Shown piece by piece: positions 30,256 to 38,347 of a DNA stretch of 38,957 nt. A model generated the notes under the pieces. That model worked only from the letters and a program-made list of their open reading frames with translations. It made no database searches and was not told where the DNA came from. Position 1 is the first letter of the stretch, and every line of letters starts with the position of its first letter. The stretch lies in the IMG/VR virus record IMGVR_UViG_3300046804_002185, positions 1 to 38,957 of that record. One strand, 5' to 3'. The DNA is from a virus. A program made the position numbers and the translations under genes.

Positions 30256-30834
30256 ATGACGCCGGAAGAGTTCATCTTCGAGTATCTTGAGGCCGACCAA
30301 GATACGGGTGCTGGGTCGTATGAGAAGATGATTTCCGAAATTCATACACTTGATTGGGAAAAAGTCAAGCCTCACATTCTGAAACTTCGTTACTTCTACT
30401 TTCTGAAGACATCCTACTGGATGATTATCTCGTCAGAAGTAAAGCGGAGAAGTAAGTGGAAGTGCAATTCCTGTTTCGGTAGAGTTGGTCTTCAAGTTCA
30501 CCATGAAACCGAGGGCGATGCCAACCACGGGCAAGAACATCTTCTTTTGCTGGGCGGTCTTATTCGTGGGCTTCGTTGTGTTTGTGAAAAGTGTCATGAA
30601 AAAGAACACGGCCCTGCAATCAAAGTGAAAGATGCAGAAAAGAAACGGCAGAAGAATCTTCGCAAAGAAAACATTCTCAACCAACTTCCTTATTACCCCG
30701 GTCGGATTCCCGAAGAAAGCATCAGCGGTTCATCGTTTGTGTTGACTCGAAAGTTATTGGAAGAACTTGAGCACGAACGGAAAATCATGATAGAGCGGAA
30801 GCTTTATGATGGTTGGAAAATTCATCGTCTATAA
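30256..30834 (+). CDS. HNH endonuclease-like / zinc-binding protein
   Basis: 192 aa. Residues about 66-118 show KCNSCFGRVGLQVHHE and LRCVCEKCHEKEHGP: CxxC, HH and CxxCH..H, the HNH fold with structural zinc. The N-terminal 60 residues are helical (FIFEYLEADQDTG...), and the C-terminal 70 are basic, possibly DNA-binding. It could be a free-standing endonuclease or a phage-packaging-type nuclease. Unlike the other endonuclease genes in this window it has no ATATTTAT element in front, and is in an operon with the coiled-coil gene. Confidence 0.65.
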   Translation: MTPEEFIFEYLEADQDTGAGSYEKMISEIHTLDWEKVKPHILKLRYFYFLKTSYWMIISSEVKRRSKWKCNSCFGRVGLQVHHETEGDANHGQEHLLLLGGLIRGLRCVCEKCHEKEHGPAIKVKDAEKKRQKNLRKENILNQLPYYPGRIPEESISGSSFVLTRKLLEELEHERKIMIERKLYDGWKIHRL

Positions 30835-30864
30835 AAAAGAAACGCTCCCCCGAGGGAGCGTTTC
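30833..30864 (-). terminator. terminator for leftward transcription
   Basis: Perfect 11-bp stem (30839-30849 with 30854-30864) and CCGA loop. The T-run is on the minus strand (A30833-30838 on plus), so it is an efficient terminator for leftward, not rightward, transcripts. It overlaps the stop of the HNH-like gene. Confidence 0.8.
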
Positions 30865-30959
30865 AGTTGAAGAGTAGAGCGGTGGCAGTCAAAAACAATG
30901 AACATTGTTATATTCCAACCGCCGTTCTCCTATGCGTAACTTCTTGGTTGATGAGAACC
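30833..30959 (-). ncRNA. candidate leftward structured small RNA
   Basis: This gene-free stretch has a minus-strand TATTTATA element at 30967-30974, and a strong minus-strand terminator at 30833-30864 (11-bp stem plus six T). Between them are two further hairpins: TTGGTT/AACCAA (30944-30961, loop of six) and AACAATG/CATTGTT (30894-30909). A long-range stem is also possible, GCGGT-GG with CC-A-ACCGC (about 30879-30885 and 30915-30922). About 125 nt would be transcribed. No open frame over 30 codons starts at a credible site. It does not match a tRNA by eye. Transcription is inferred. Confidence 0.45.
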
Positions 30960-30966
30960 AACCAAA

Positions 30967-30974
30967 TATAAATA
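30967..30974 (-). promoter_or_regulatory. TATTTATA element driving the candidate small RNA
   Basis: On the minus strand the sequence is CTATTTATA. It points away from the plus-strand copy at 31043-31050, as in the other divergent pairs, although no minus-strand protein gene follows. Confidence 0.42.
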
Positions 30975-31042
30975 GTATCTAAAACCGGAAATCTTTTAAG
31001 TTGACTAAATAAACAAATAGTTTATTTTGACAAACATATCTG

Positions 31043-31050
31043 ATATTTAT
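31043..31050 (+). promoter_or_regulatory. ATATTTAT element before endonuclease VII-like gene
   Basis: ATATTTAT ends 4 nt before the ATG at 31055. TTGACA lies at 31027-31032, 10 nt before the element; this is too close for a host-type -35/-10 pair, so may be coincidental. Confidence 0.38.
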
Positions 31051-31054
31051 CAAC

Positions 31055-31483
31055 ATGACAAAAGAAGAACGGTCGGCTTACAACAAGGCATATAACGAAA
31101 AGAACAAAGAGAAAATTCTCCTTCGCAAAAAACAGTTCTATCAATCCAACAAAAAACGTCTTACCAAAGTTCAAACTGAATATAATAAAGCACACTATGC
31201 TGAAATGCGGGAATATCAGAGAACATACTACCGACTAAAATGCTATGGTATAGACAAAGCAACATTCGATAAAATGTTGCATGATCAACAGGGAAAATGT
31301 GTTATATGTGAAGTATTGTTTGATTTGAATAGTAAAGTGACCAGTCCACATGTTGACCATAACCATGCCACAGGCAAAGTAAGGTCGCTTCTCTGCCACA
31401 AATGTAATTTGGGATTGGGGAACTTTTTAGAGAGACCAGATTCTCTCATCAAAGCGGCGGAATACCTTAAGTATCATGCTTGA
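31055..31483 (+). CDS. recombination endonuclease VII-like (homing) protein
   Basis: 142 aa. The basic N-terminal half (about 1-60, Lys/Tyr-rich) is followed by the endonuclease VII core: GIDKATFDKMLHDQQGKCVIC (about 66-86), HVDHNHATGKVRSLLCHKCN (about 107-126) and GLGNFLERPDSLIKAAEYL. Zinc ligands CxxC...CxxC and the DHNHATG catalytic segment are present. T4 gp49 is the resolvase of this fold, but many small free-standing members are mobile endonucleases. The position between late genes suggests the latter. Confidence 0.9.
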   Translation: MTKEERSAYNKAYNEKNKEKILLRKKQFYQSNKKRLTKVQTEYNKAHYAEMREYQRTYYRLKCYGIDKATFDKMLHDQQGKCVICEVLFDLNSKVTSPHVDHNHATGKVRSLLCHKCNLGLGNFLERPDSLIKAAEYLKYHA

Positions 31484-31513
31484 TAGATTTTTTGTCTTTC
31501 AAAAAATCGAAGC

Positions 31514-31522
31514 ATATTTATA
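31514..31522 (+). promoter_or_regulatory. ATATTTATA element before the tail sheath gene
   Basis: ATATTTATA lies 39 nt upstream of the ATG at 31562, with a purine-rich AAGGA at about 31549-31553. The spacing is compatible with a promoter and leader. Confidence 0.48.
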
Positions 31523-31561
31523 GTTAAGTCAAATCCATGAACCAATCGAAGGATACAATTT

Positions 31562-34500
31562 ATGCCAATCACTGAAGGTGGAAGATTTACCCCCAATGAC
31601 CGCATCGTAAGCCCGGGTGTATTCACCCGTGAAAATGACCTATCTGGTATCGCTCAAGGCGTTGCCGACATCGGAGGCGTGGTATTAGCCCCGTTTGCAA
31701 AAGGTCCGGGTTTCTCACCAACACTTGTTCGCAGTGTTTCAGAACTTGAAAGCAAGTTCGGAACTGCTGACGGAACTCTCTATGGTCCATACACGGCCAA
31801 GCAATACATTCAAGAAAAAGGATTTGTCACGGTCTGTCGTGTCGGTGCTTTGACTGGTTATCACCAGAAGTATCCTTGGGTCATTTGGGCAGAAAAGGGA
31901 ACGTGGATTCGTCAACAAGACTCAGCATCAATTGTTGCTGGTTCTTCTACGTTGAGCCAAACTGGTTTGACTTGGGTAACTGCTGGTCAACAGACCAGTG
32001 CTTCCGTAAGTTCCTACACTGGTTCTGTGACTTTGGTCAGCCAATCCGTCACCCTTGGTCTCACGGGCAGCACTCTTTACAACAACACAACTGTTGTTGG
32101 CACGATTAGCGGTAAGTTCAGCTTCACTGGTTCATTGAACCTTTCGACTGCTTCTGCAACCTCGGCTTCTATCTTGGAAGCAATCTTCGATGCAGGATAT
32201 TTCACTGGCTCACTTGCTGGTGCAACTTTCTTGAGCAGCCAAACCCCATTCGATGCCGCATTCTTGACGAATGCATGGCACTTGACTGGTGTTAGCCAAT
32301 CCGTTGATTCTTGCAACAATCTCACCTTGAATGTTTCGGGTGATATTTCGGGAAGCATCGGTAACTACAACGGCAACTTCGTCAGTGGTTCTGGCACATT
32401 CGACCCTTGCACGGGAACGTGGACAATGGGTGGAACGGAATACAAGATTCTCGCCGTTCTTGCCGACACGCAAAACGCAACCATCAATTCTGATTTGGAA
32501 GCACCCGGCTTCTATGGTTCAACCCAATCCTATGCTCCTTCGCCTTCTGGAAGCGATTCTGTTGGTGTGGCATTCGACTTGGCTTTGAGCGCATCTGAAA
32601 ATGGTGGCTACGGCATTTACAACTTCTCACTTGACCCAAACAGCGTCAAGTATATCACCAACGTATTCGGTGCTGATGCACAAGCTGGCGACCCTGACAC
32701 GTATGTTGCAGGAACCAAGCGTGAAGCAGCATACCTTTACAAAGTGTTTGAAGACGACATTGCAACGGTCTCTGGAAATTCTTCGCAATGGAGAATCAAC
32801 GGAACGGCAATGCCATCAGGCTCATGGACTGGTGAACCTCTCAAGTTTGTTGACCAATGGTCATTGGACTTGCTGAATGGTGACTCGGCCTATGGTCTTA
32901 CCAACGCTTACACTCCTTGGGTTGTTTCCCAAAAGGTCTCTCCTTGGAATGGTGGAACTTCGACTCGTTTCCCATTGTTCCGTCTCTTGACGTTGAGCGA
33001 TGGCACGAACCAGAATACCTCGTTCAAGATTGAAATCTCCCAAGTCAAGTTGGCTGGCACGGTTGCTGGCAGCGATTGGGGAACTTTCACCCTCACGGTG
33101 CGTGATTACAGCGACACCGACAAGAAGCCAAAGATTTTGGAGCAGTTCAACAACTGTAACCTCGACCCTGACTCTCCAAACTTCGTGGCTCGCAAAATCG
33201 GCGACCGCTACAACTACATCCGCTTCGATGGTAAAATCATCGAATTTGGAACGTATGACAATCTCAGCAAGTATATTCGTGTTGAAATGTCATCGAATCC
33301 TTGGCCAACCACGGCTGTTCCTTACGGCTTCCAAGCCTACACGGTTCCAGTCAACGGCGCACTTGGTCAGCAATGCAATCCAATTGCATACACCAAGGCA
33401 TCGGTCTATGGATTGTTCCCCGGCAAGTATCCATCGGGTATTGACTTCGGTGGTGCTCCTGCGGGTGCAGATAGCCAACTCACCGCATTGTATCCAACCT
33501 CTTCGGCTGGTGTCGAACATTACAGAGACAATCTGCAATACTTCGCCCCTGTGCCAGATGGTGCTACGGTGGGTAACAACACACTCTTTGCTCTTGATGA
33601 AGAAATCACTGCAAATGGTATCGGAACTGGTTCTTACATCAGCGCAAGCAACGTAGTGCCAGCCATCTATGACGCAGCAAATGAAACCACCTACATCAAG
33701 ATGCGTAAGTTCGTCTTCGGATTCCAAGGTGGATTTGATGGTCAATCGCCAGCTATTCCGCTGAATCTCGGTGCAGACATCACTGCGGGCAACACCCAAG
33801 GTTTGAACTGCGCTAACAGCACGACAGCAGGTTCGATTGCATACAATCAATGTATTGGCGCACTCGGAAATGCAGACGAGTTCGACATCAACTTGATTGT
33901 AACTCCGGGTATCATCTACTCGTTGCACAGCTACGTCACCAACACGGTGGTTGAAATGTGCGAACGCCGTGGTGATTGCTTCTACATCGCCGACCTCTAC
34001 CAAGATGATGGCAACCCAACGTCGGGTCAAATTGATGAAGTCGTAAGTTTGGCTTCTGAGTTCGACACGTCCTACGCTGGAACTTACTATCCTTGGATTA
34101 AGATTAAGGATACAAACACGAACAAAATCGTGACTGTTCCTCCTTCGGTAGTGATGCCAGCAGTTTACGCAGCCAACGACCGTGTGGCTGGTGAATGGTG
34201 GGCAGTAGCAGGTTTGAACCGTGGTGGTATTCCAGTGGCAACACAAGTCACCGACCGCACGACCCACGTTGAGCGTGATACGCTCTATGAAGGCCGTGTC
34301 AACCCAATCGCAGCATTCCCCGGTCAGGGTATCTGTGTGTGGGGTCAGAAGACCTTGCAAGTCGAGTCATCGGCTCTTGACCGCATCAACGTCCGTCGTT
34401 TGTTGATTGAAATCAAGAAGTTCTTCGCTTCGACTGCACGCTACTTGGTGTTCGAGCAAAACACGGCTGCAACACGCAACAAGTTCTTGGCAATCGTCAA

Positions 34501-34699
34501 CCCTTACTTGGAGAGCGTGCAGCAACGCAGTGGTTTGTATGCCTTCCAAGTCGTAATGGATGACAGCAACAACACGCCTGACTTGGTTGACCGTAACATC
34601 CTGTATGGTCAAATCTACTTGAAGCCAACCAAGGCCGCTGAATTCATCGTCTTGGACTTCAACGTTCTGCCAACGGGCGCAACGTTCCCAACGGCCTAA
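31562..34699 (+). CDS. tail sheath protein, gp18-like
   Basis: 1045 aa, versus about 660 in T4. N-terminus SPGVFTRENDLSGI (about 17-30) and ADIGGVVLAPFAKGP are typical of sheath proteins; the C-terminal 110 residues (GQGICVWGQKTLQVESSALDRINVRRL...ARYLVFEQN) are the conserved sheath domain that polymerises and contracts. The extra length is mainly in residues about 115-330, a Ser/Thr/Gly-rich stretch, and in the middle. This suggests surface domains decorating the tail. A strong terminator follows. It has its own promoter-like element. Confidence 0.93.
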   Translation: MPITEGGRFTPNDRIVSPGVFTRENDLSGIAQGVADIGGVVLAPFAKGPGFSPTLVRSVSELESKFGTADGTLYGPYTAKQYIQEKGFVTVCRVGALTGYHQKYPWVIWAEKGTWIRQQDSASIVAGSSTLSQTGLTWVTAGQQTSASVSSYTGSVTLVSQSVTLGLTGSTLYNNTTVVGTISGKFSFTGSLNLSTASATSASILEAIFDAGYFTGSLAGATFLSSQTPFDAAFLTNAWHLTGVSQSVDSCNNLTLNVSGDISGSIGNYNGNFVSGSGTFDPCTGTWTMGGTEYKILAVLADTQNATINSDLEAPGFYGSTQSYAPSPSGSDSVGVAFDLALSASENGGYGIYNFSLDPNSVKYITNVFGADAQAGDPDTYVAGTKREAAYLYKVFEDDIATVSGNSSQWRINGTAMPSGSWTGEPLKFVDQWSLDLLNGDSAYGLTNAYTPWVVSQKVSPWNGGTSTRFPLFRLLTLSDGTNQNTSFKIEISQVKLAGTVAGSDWGTFTLTVRDYSDTDKKPKILEQFNNCNLDPDSPNFVARKIGDRYNYIRFDGKIIEFGTYDNLSKYIRVEMSSNPWPTTAVPYGFQAYTVPVNGALGQQCNPIAYTKASVYGLFPGKYPSGIDFGGAPAGADSQLTALYPTSSAGVEHYRDNLQYFAPVPDGATVGNNTLFALDEEITANGIGTGSYISASNVVPAIYDAANETTYIKMRKFVFGFQGGFDGQSPAIPLNLGADITAGNTQGLNCANSTTAGSIAYNQCIGALGNADEFDINLIVTPGIIYSLHSYVTNTVVEMCERRGDCFYIADLYQDDGNPTSGQIDEVVSLASEFDTSYAGTYYPWIKIKDTNTNKIVTVPPSVVMPAVYAANDRVAGEWWAVAGLNRGGIPVATQVTDRTTHVERDTLYEGRVNPIAAFPGQGICVWGQKTLQVESSALDRINVRRLLIEIKKFFASTARYLVFEQNTAATRNKFLAIVNPYLESVQQRSGLYAFQVVMDDSNNTPDLVDRNILYGQIYLKPTKAAEFIVLDFNVLPTGATFPTA

Positions 34700-34714
34700 A
34701 CGGTATAATAATTC

Positions 34715-34745
34715 AAAAGGGGCGGAAAATTCCGCCCCTTTTTTT
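34715..34745 (+). terminator. terminator between sheath and HNH gene
   Basis: Stem AAGGGGCGGA with TCCGCCCCTT (34717-34726 and 34731-34740) with an AAAT loop, followed by T (34741-34745). Because A residues precede the stem it could also act on the convergent leftward HNH transcript. Confidence 0.92.
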
Positions 34746-35172
34746 ATTGCACTTGCAACTTTAACTTATTCAGGATTTCTCTAAGGGTATATTTTTGTTC
34801 GAGTTCATTCTGGTCGAAAGTGTTTTCGAGAAGGTTTATCGCTGAAAGTAATTCTGTTTTATGGGCATGTATTGAATTTTCGGTAACTGAATTCCATTCA
34901 AGATTGTCTGCTTTATTATCCAGTTTGTTTCGATTTTTATGATTGACAACAGACTTTTTTGAAGGGTTTGGTATAAATGCCAATGCTACTAATCGGTTTA
35001 CACGATGCGTAGATGGTATTCCTTGTTTGTATAAATGAACTACGGCATACCCTGTTTTCACTATACCTGCCTTAAGTATTCTTTTGGACTTTATTCTCCT
35101 AATACGTCCTAAATTTGATACTTCGTATATGGAGTCATATCCATCAATTGCTTTCCATTTTTCTTGTCTCAT
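34744..35172 (-). CDS. NUMOD4/HNH homing endonuclease
   Basis: 142 aa from the ATG at 35172, which follows the TATTTATT element; a longer frame to 35193 is less likely. N-terminus MRQEKWKAIDGYDSIYEVSN..GRIRRI is NUMOD4 (a DNA-binding module of homing endonucleases), followed by the HNH segment VNHKNRNKLDNKADNLEWNS with HxxxN...N. The C-terminal 50 residues are helical and charged. It is a free-standing endonuclease on the opposite strand, inserted between the sheath and the 801-aa gene. Confidence 0.9.
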   Translation of the reverse strand: MRQEKWKAIDGYDSIYEVSNLGRIRRIKSKRILKAGIVKTGYAVVHLYKQGIPSTHRVNRLVALAFIPNPSKKSVVNHKNRNKLDNKADNLEWNSVTENSIHAHKTELLSAINLLENTFDQNELEQKYTLREILNKLKLQVQ

Positions 35173-35175
35173 TGC

Positions 35176-35183
35176 AATAAATA
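35176..35183 (-). promoter_or_regulatory. TATTTATT element upstream of HNH gene
   Basis: Minus-strand TATTTATT ends 3 nt before the ATG at 35172; divergent to 35250-35257. Confidence 0.36.
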
Positions 35184-35249
35184 GGCGTCTCAAACGGAAG
35201 GACGCCCTTCTTCTTTTATAGAATGTTGACGGGAAGGTGGTTTTATGCC

Positions 35250-35257
35250 ATATTTAT
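35250..35257 (+). promoter_or_regulatory. ATATTTAT element
   Basis: ATATTTATTTA lies before the ATG at 35264 (6 nt after the ATATTTAT core). Confidence 0.4.
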
Positions 35258-35263
35258 TTACGT

Positions 35264-37669
35264 ATGGACAAAGAATACTTGCAGAACATCGCTGGCTCTC
35301 CCCATGTTAATGAAGGTCTCGGAGACCGCATCTTGGCTCGTGGCTCATCTGGCCTCCAAAGAGTGTCTGCCATGACCGGTGGAAACATCGAAGACCTTAA
35401 CTACAAAAAGGTCAGCACCCTCTTCAACGGATTCATCAAAAAGCTTACTGGCATCCTTAAGGATTTCGCCGAAGGTCCAAACAGCGTTGCCAATCGTCTT
35501 GAGCAAATGCGTCCAGCAATTACCCCTGCTCAGAAAGCGTCCATCCAGCAACTTCGTGATTTGTATTCAACTCTTGTTCCAACTGGTTTTCAACAGCATC
35601 AGCTTGGACAAAGCGTGCTCAATCCTCGTCAACAAAATCGTTCGGCATTGACTGAAATGTTGAAGGAAGGTATTTTTTCCCGTGACTTGTCATTGAACAA
35701 AGCTTTGCAGTCAAACAATCCCGCCACGATTCTTTCGGCCTACACCAACGAAATCAAAAAGGCATATGATTCTTTCATTCGTGATGCCATGAAAGTTACA
35801 GGTGCTCCCCGTGATTACGTTAAACGAGTGGTTGGTAATTTTGATAAGAAATGGGCACCAATTTTGAACAAGGTGGAACAAACGATAAATCAACCAGCAG
35901 TTCCACCAGTCATTCCTCCGTCTGCCCCGCCAGCCGATGCAAGTGCAGTTCCTCCTGTAATCCCAGCAGCAGGCCAAGCTGCTCCAACGGCACAAACAGC
36001 AATTCAGGCCAAACCAGCCGCTTCAAGTGAAGAGGATTTGGTTGTCATCATTACCAAAGTGGCTGACATCGTTATCGAAGCAGTCAAGGGCGATATGGAA
36101 CGTGCTGCTCCATATTTCAAACCCGGAAGTGGTGGAAATGAATATGAAGATTTGCCTCAAGATTGGGATGCGCCTGCGGTAACAAAGGAAGCCGAAGACC
36201 CCGAGTCAGACGGCCCAAGCGATGCTGAAAAAGCAGCTATGAAAGATGCTCCCGAAGGCGAGCAAAACGAATTTCTTTACAACTTCCACTCATTGTATCG
36301 TAAGCAACGTCACTTTGCTATCGAAGTTCCACAGACTAAGCAATTCACTTACACAAGTCGTGACAAAAAGAGCCTGAACAAGATTGAAGTTGTGTGGGCA
36401 AACAATAGTCACGAAAACACCATCTATGCCAAGCACACACCTGTAAAGGTTGAAAAAGATGCTGAAACGCAAGATGACGTTTTCACGCCTACAGGTAAGT
36501 CGGGCGATGTTGCCATTTTCAAGTTTTGGGATGACCAAGTGAATCCTCGAACCGCCGAATCCAAGAAGTTCACCATTCAGACTTTGTTTGACCAAGCCAA
36601 CAAGAACATCAAAGATATTGTTCGTAAAGTAGAGAAGAAGAATCCCGGTTTGATTATGGAAATGAACAAACGAGAGAAGCCACTCCAACGTGCTCTCTAT
36701 GCTACGGTCAGCCGTAAGCGCATGGAATTCAAACCTAAGAAGGCAGTTTCCTTACAGTTGAAAGATGGAGAAGTTTTCCTCAAAGGCAAGCAGGTTAGCC
36801 AGACCGAATTGCGTCAGAAGTTGTTCAGTAGCAACATCGTTGAAGCAAACAACTGGATTGGGGCTTTGGATGATATTGATTACTTTGCCTCTCATCCAGA
36901 AATGATTGAGACCCGAAATAAGGCCGAAGCAATTGTGCAATTGGCAAATGCAAATCATTTGCAAGCTGATGCTGCCGAAGCAGTGGGCAATGTAACAAAG
37001 ACGATGAAGCCAGAAGAAATGCAAGTCAACAATATCATCACGTTGGCGAAGCAATATCTTTTGAAAAAGAAAGATGCAATGTCGGCAGAAGCCAAAGACG
37101 CTGTGTTATCCTTGGTGAAACTTGGGTATAAAGAACCCGATGCACAAAACAAAGTCAAGCAGGCAATTGTTCAAATTGGGGACGATAAAACTGCCGAGGA
37201 ATATACCAAGACCGCATTGGCTGGGCCAAAAGCAACAACCGCCACAGGAAATACGTCGAACGTTCCAGTATCAACTCCTGCCCCAAGCGCACCAGTATCA
37301 GCACCCGTGAGTGCTCCTGTTTCTGCACCTGTAAGTTCGCCAGTGAGTGCTCCTGTTTCTGCACCTGTAAGCGCACCAGTATCAAAAGAAAAGCCACAGC
37401 CCGAAAAGGCAAAAGAAAAATCTACAGTGACTATTTCAGACGATGGGGCAATCTCTGGCATTGACCCAAAGTCGGGTCAGGTAAAAAGCTGGAAAGTGGG
37501 ACAAATGATTCCAAAAACAATTGCGTCAGCAATCATGAACGACCCCGACTTGAAGAAGAAATTTTCCGACTTGATGGCAAAGCGTGCTGCTGCGAAAGCA
37601 GCTAAGACAGGAAACACTGACTTGAAGGAAGAGTTTGTCAATCCCTTCAACCCTTCCAACTTTCTCTAA
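35264..37669 (+). CDS. large unknown protein with Pro/Ala-rich linkers
   Basis: 801 aa from the ATG at 35264. N-terminus (about 1-60) is basic and polar: MDKEYLQNIAGSPHVNEGLG. A helical block (about 65-190) follows, then a Pro/Ala-rich linker (about 205-250), a mixed domain (about 255-640), an APVS repeat linker (about 675-708) and an 85-residue end containing DDGAISGIDPKSGQVKSWKV and L-K-E near the end (before EFVNPF). No family recognised. The multiple linkers suggest a modular virion or cargo protein, or a structural adaptor. It follows the sheath region and is preceded by its own promoter-like element. Confidence 0.55.
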   Translation: MDKEYLQNIAGSPHVNEGLGDRILARGSSGLQRVSAMTGGNIEDLNYKKVSTLFNGFIKKLTGILKDFAEGPNSVANRLEQMRPAITPAQKASIQQLRDLYSTLVPTGFQQHQLGQSVLNPRQQNRSALTEMLKEGIFSRDLSLNKALQSNNPATILSAYTNEIKKAYDSFIRDAMKVTGAPRDYVKRVVGNFDKKWAPILNKVEQTINQPAVPPVIPPSAPPADASAVPPVIPAAGQAAPTAQTAIQAKPAASSEEDLVVIITKVADIVIEAVKGDMERAAPYFKPGSGGNEYEDLPQDWDAPAVTKEAEDPESDGPSDAEKAAMKDAPEGEQNEFLYNFHSLYRKQRHFAIEVPQTKQFTYTSRDKKSLNKIEVVWANNSHENTIYAKHTPVKVEKDAETQDDVFTPTGKSGDVAIFKFWDDQVNPRTAESKKFTIQTLFDQANKNIKDIVRKVEKKNPGLIMEMNKREKPLQRALYATVSRKRMEFKPKKAVSLQLKDGEVFLKGKQVSQTELRQKLFSSNIVEANNWIGALDDIDYFASHPEMIETRNKAEAIVQLANANHLQADAAEAVGNVTKTMKPEEMQVNNIITLAKQYLLKKKDAMSAEAKDAVLSLVKLGYKEPDAQNKVKQAIVQIGDDKTAEEYTKTALAGPKATTATGNTSNVPVSTPAPSAPVSAPVSAPVSAPVSSPVSAPVSAPVSAPVSKEKPQPEKAKEKSTVTISDDGAISGIDPKSGQVKSWKVGQMIPKTIASAIMNDPDLKKKFSDLMAKRAAAKAAKTGNTDLKEEFVNPFNPSNFL
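37291..37383 (+). repeat. 12-bp in-frame repeat encoding APVS units
   Basis: A run of 12-nt units encodes about eight APVS/SPVS tetrapeptides. Codons vary (GCA CCC GTG AGT, GCT CCT GTT TCT and similar), alternating in pairs, which suggests duplication of a 24-36-bp unit. Confidence 0.75.
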
Positions 37670-37733
37670 GTACTTAGGATCTATTGATTAAGTACTTTCA
37701 TATTATTATGATCTGATTCTGATCATAGTACTT
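37669..37733. repeat. AGTACTT repeats and inverted repeat (candidate operator)
   Basis: AGTACTT occurs at about 37669, 37691 and 37727. The first two also form an inverted repeat, AGTACTTA...TAAGTACT (37669-37676 and 37689-37696). Between them and the third copy lies TGATCTGATTCTGATCA (37709-37725), itself made of short TGAT repeats. The 102-bp intergenic region upstream of the HAD gene has no ATATTTAT element, so it may be a distinct regulatory site. Confidence 0.4.
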
Positions 37734-37771
37734 TAGAATAAAAGAATAGTCAAGTTTTTTTAACAAACAAA

Positions 37772-38347
37772 ATGCAAGCCGTTACAGAAAATAAAAATAG
37801 TGACTCCATCCTGTATTTAGACATGGATAGGGTTCTGGTTGATTTTGACAAGTCATATGAACAATTGACGGGTGGTCTTAGCCTCCGTGCTTATTCAAAA
37901 AAAGTCGGAGACCGTAAGGCTCATGACATTTTTTTAGAGGCTGGTACAAAGTATTGGGCTGACATGGATTGGATTCAAGGTGGTCGGGAACTTCTGGCAG
38001 CAGCAGAAAACCTTTTTTCAAACGTCTGGATTCTGTCTTCCGCAGGCACTACAAGTCCCGAACTGGCCAAAACCGTTATTGCTGGCAAGCAGGAATGGCT
38101 TAAGAGACACGTTCCTTCAATTCCCATGTCCAAGGTGCTTATCGTCCTCGGACGCCACAGGAAGAAGGAATACGCTGCAAAGAACGCTATTCTGGTAGAT
38201 GACATGCCCGACACCATCGAAAGTTGGAACAAAAAGGGTGGTGATGGCATCCTTCACAGCCATTTGACATATAAAAACTCGATTGAAGCGTTGGAAGATT
38301 TGGCCAAACCAATCAAGTTAAGTGAGCTTGCGAAGCGAAATCACTGA
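37772..38347 (+). CDS. HAD-family phosphatase (5'-nucleotidase-like)
   Basis: 191 aa. Motif I is LYLDMDRVLVDFD (D17 and D19 as nucleophile and acid), motif II lies in WILSSAG (about 86-92), and motif III/IV in LVDDMPDTIESWNKKGG (about 140-157). This is the layout of deoxyribonucleotidases and phage nucleotide-salvage or polynucleotide phosphatases. The substrate is uncertain. It follows a region with AGTACTT repeats. A nucleotidyltransferase gene follows. Confidence 0.8.
   Translation: MQAVTENKNSDSILYLDMDRVLVDFDKSYEQLTGGLSLRAYSKKVGDRKAHDIFLEAGTKYWADMDWIQGGRELLAAAENLFSNVWILSSAGTTSPELAKTVIAGKQEWLKRHVPSIPMSKVLIVLGRHRKKEYAAKNAILVDDMPDTIESWNKKGGDGILHSHLTYKNSIEALEDLAKPIKLSELAKRNH

Noticed and set aside
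31027-31050. Host-type -35/-10 promoter (TTGACA ... TATTTA) before the endonuclease VII-like gene
   Set aside because: The spacing between the two boxes is about 11 nt rather than 16-18, so a canonical sigma-70 promoter is unlikely.
30835-31054. tRNA gene in the non-coding stretch
   Set aside because: No complete cloverleaf with an acceptor stem, anticodon loop and T-loop could be formed on either strand; other hairpins fit a terminator and a possible small RNA better.
33290-34360. 356-aa minus-strand open frame inside the tail sheath gene
   Set aside because: It lies wholly opposite a confidently identified sheath domain and shows no credible start or family signature.
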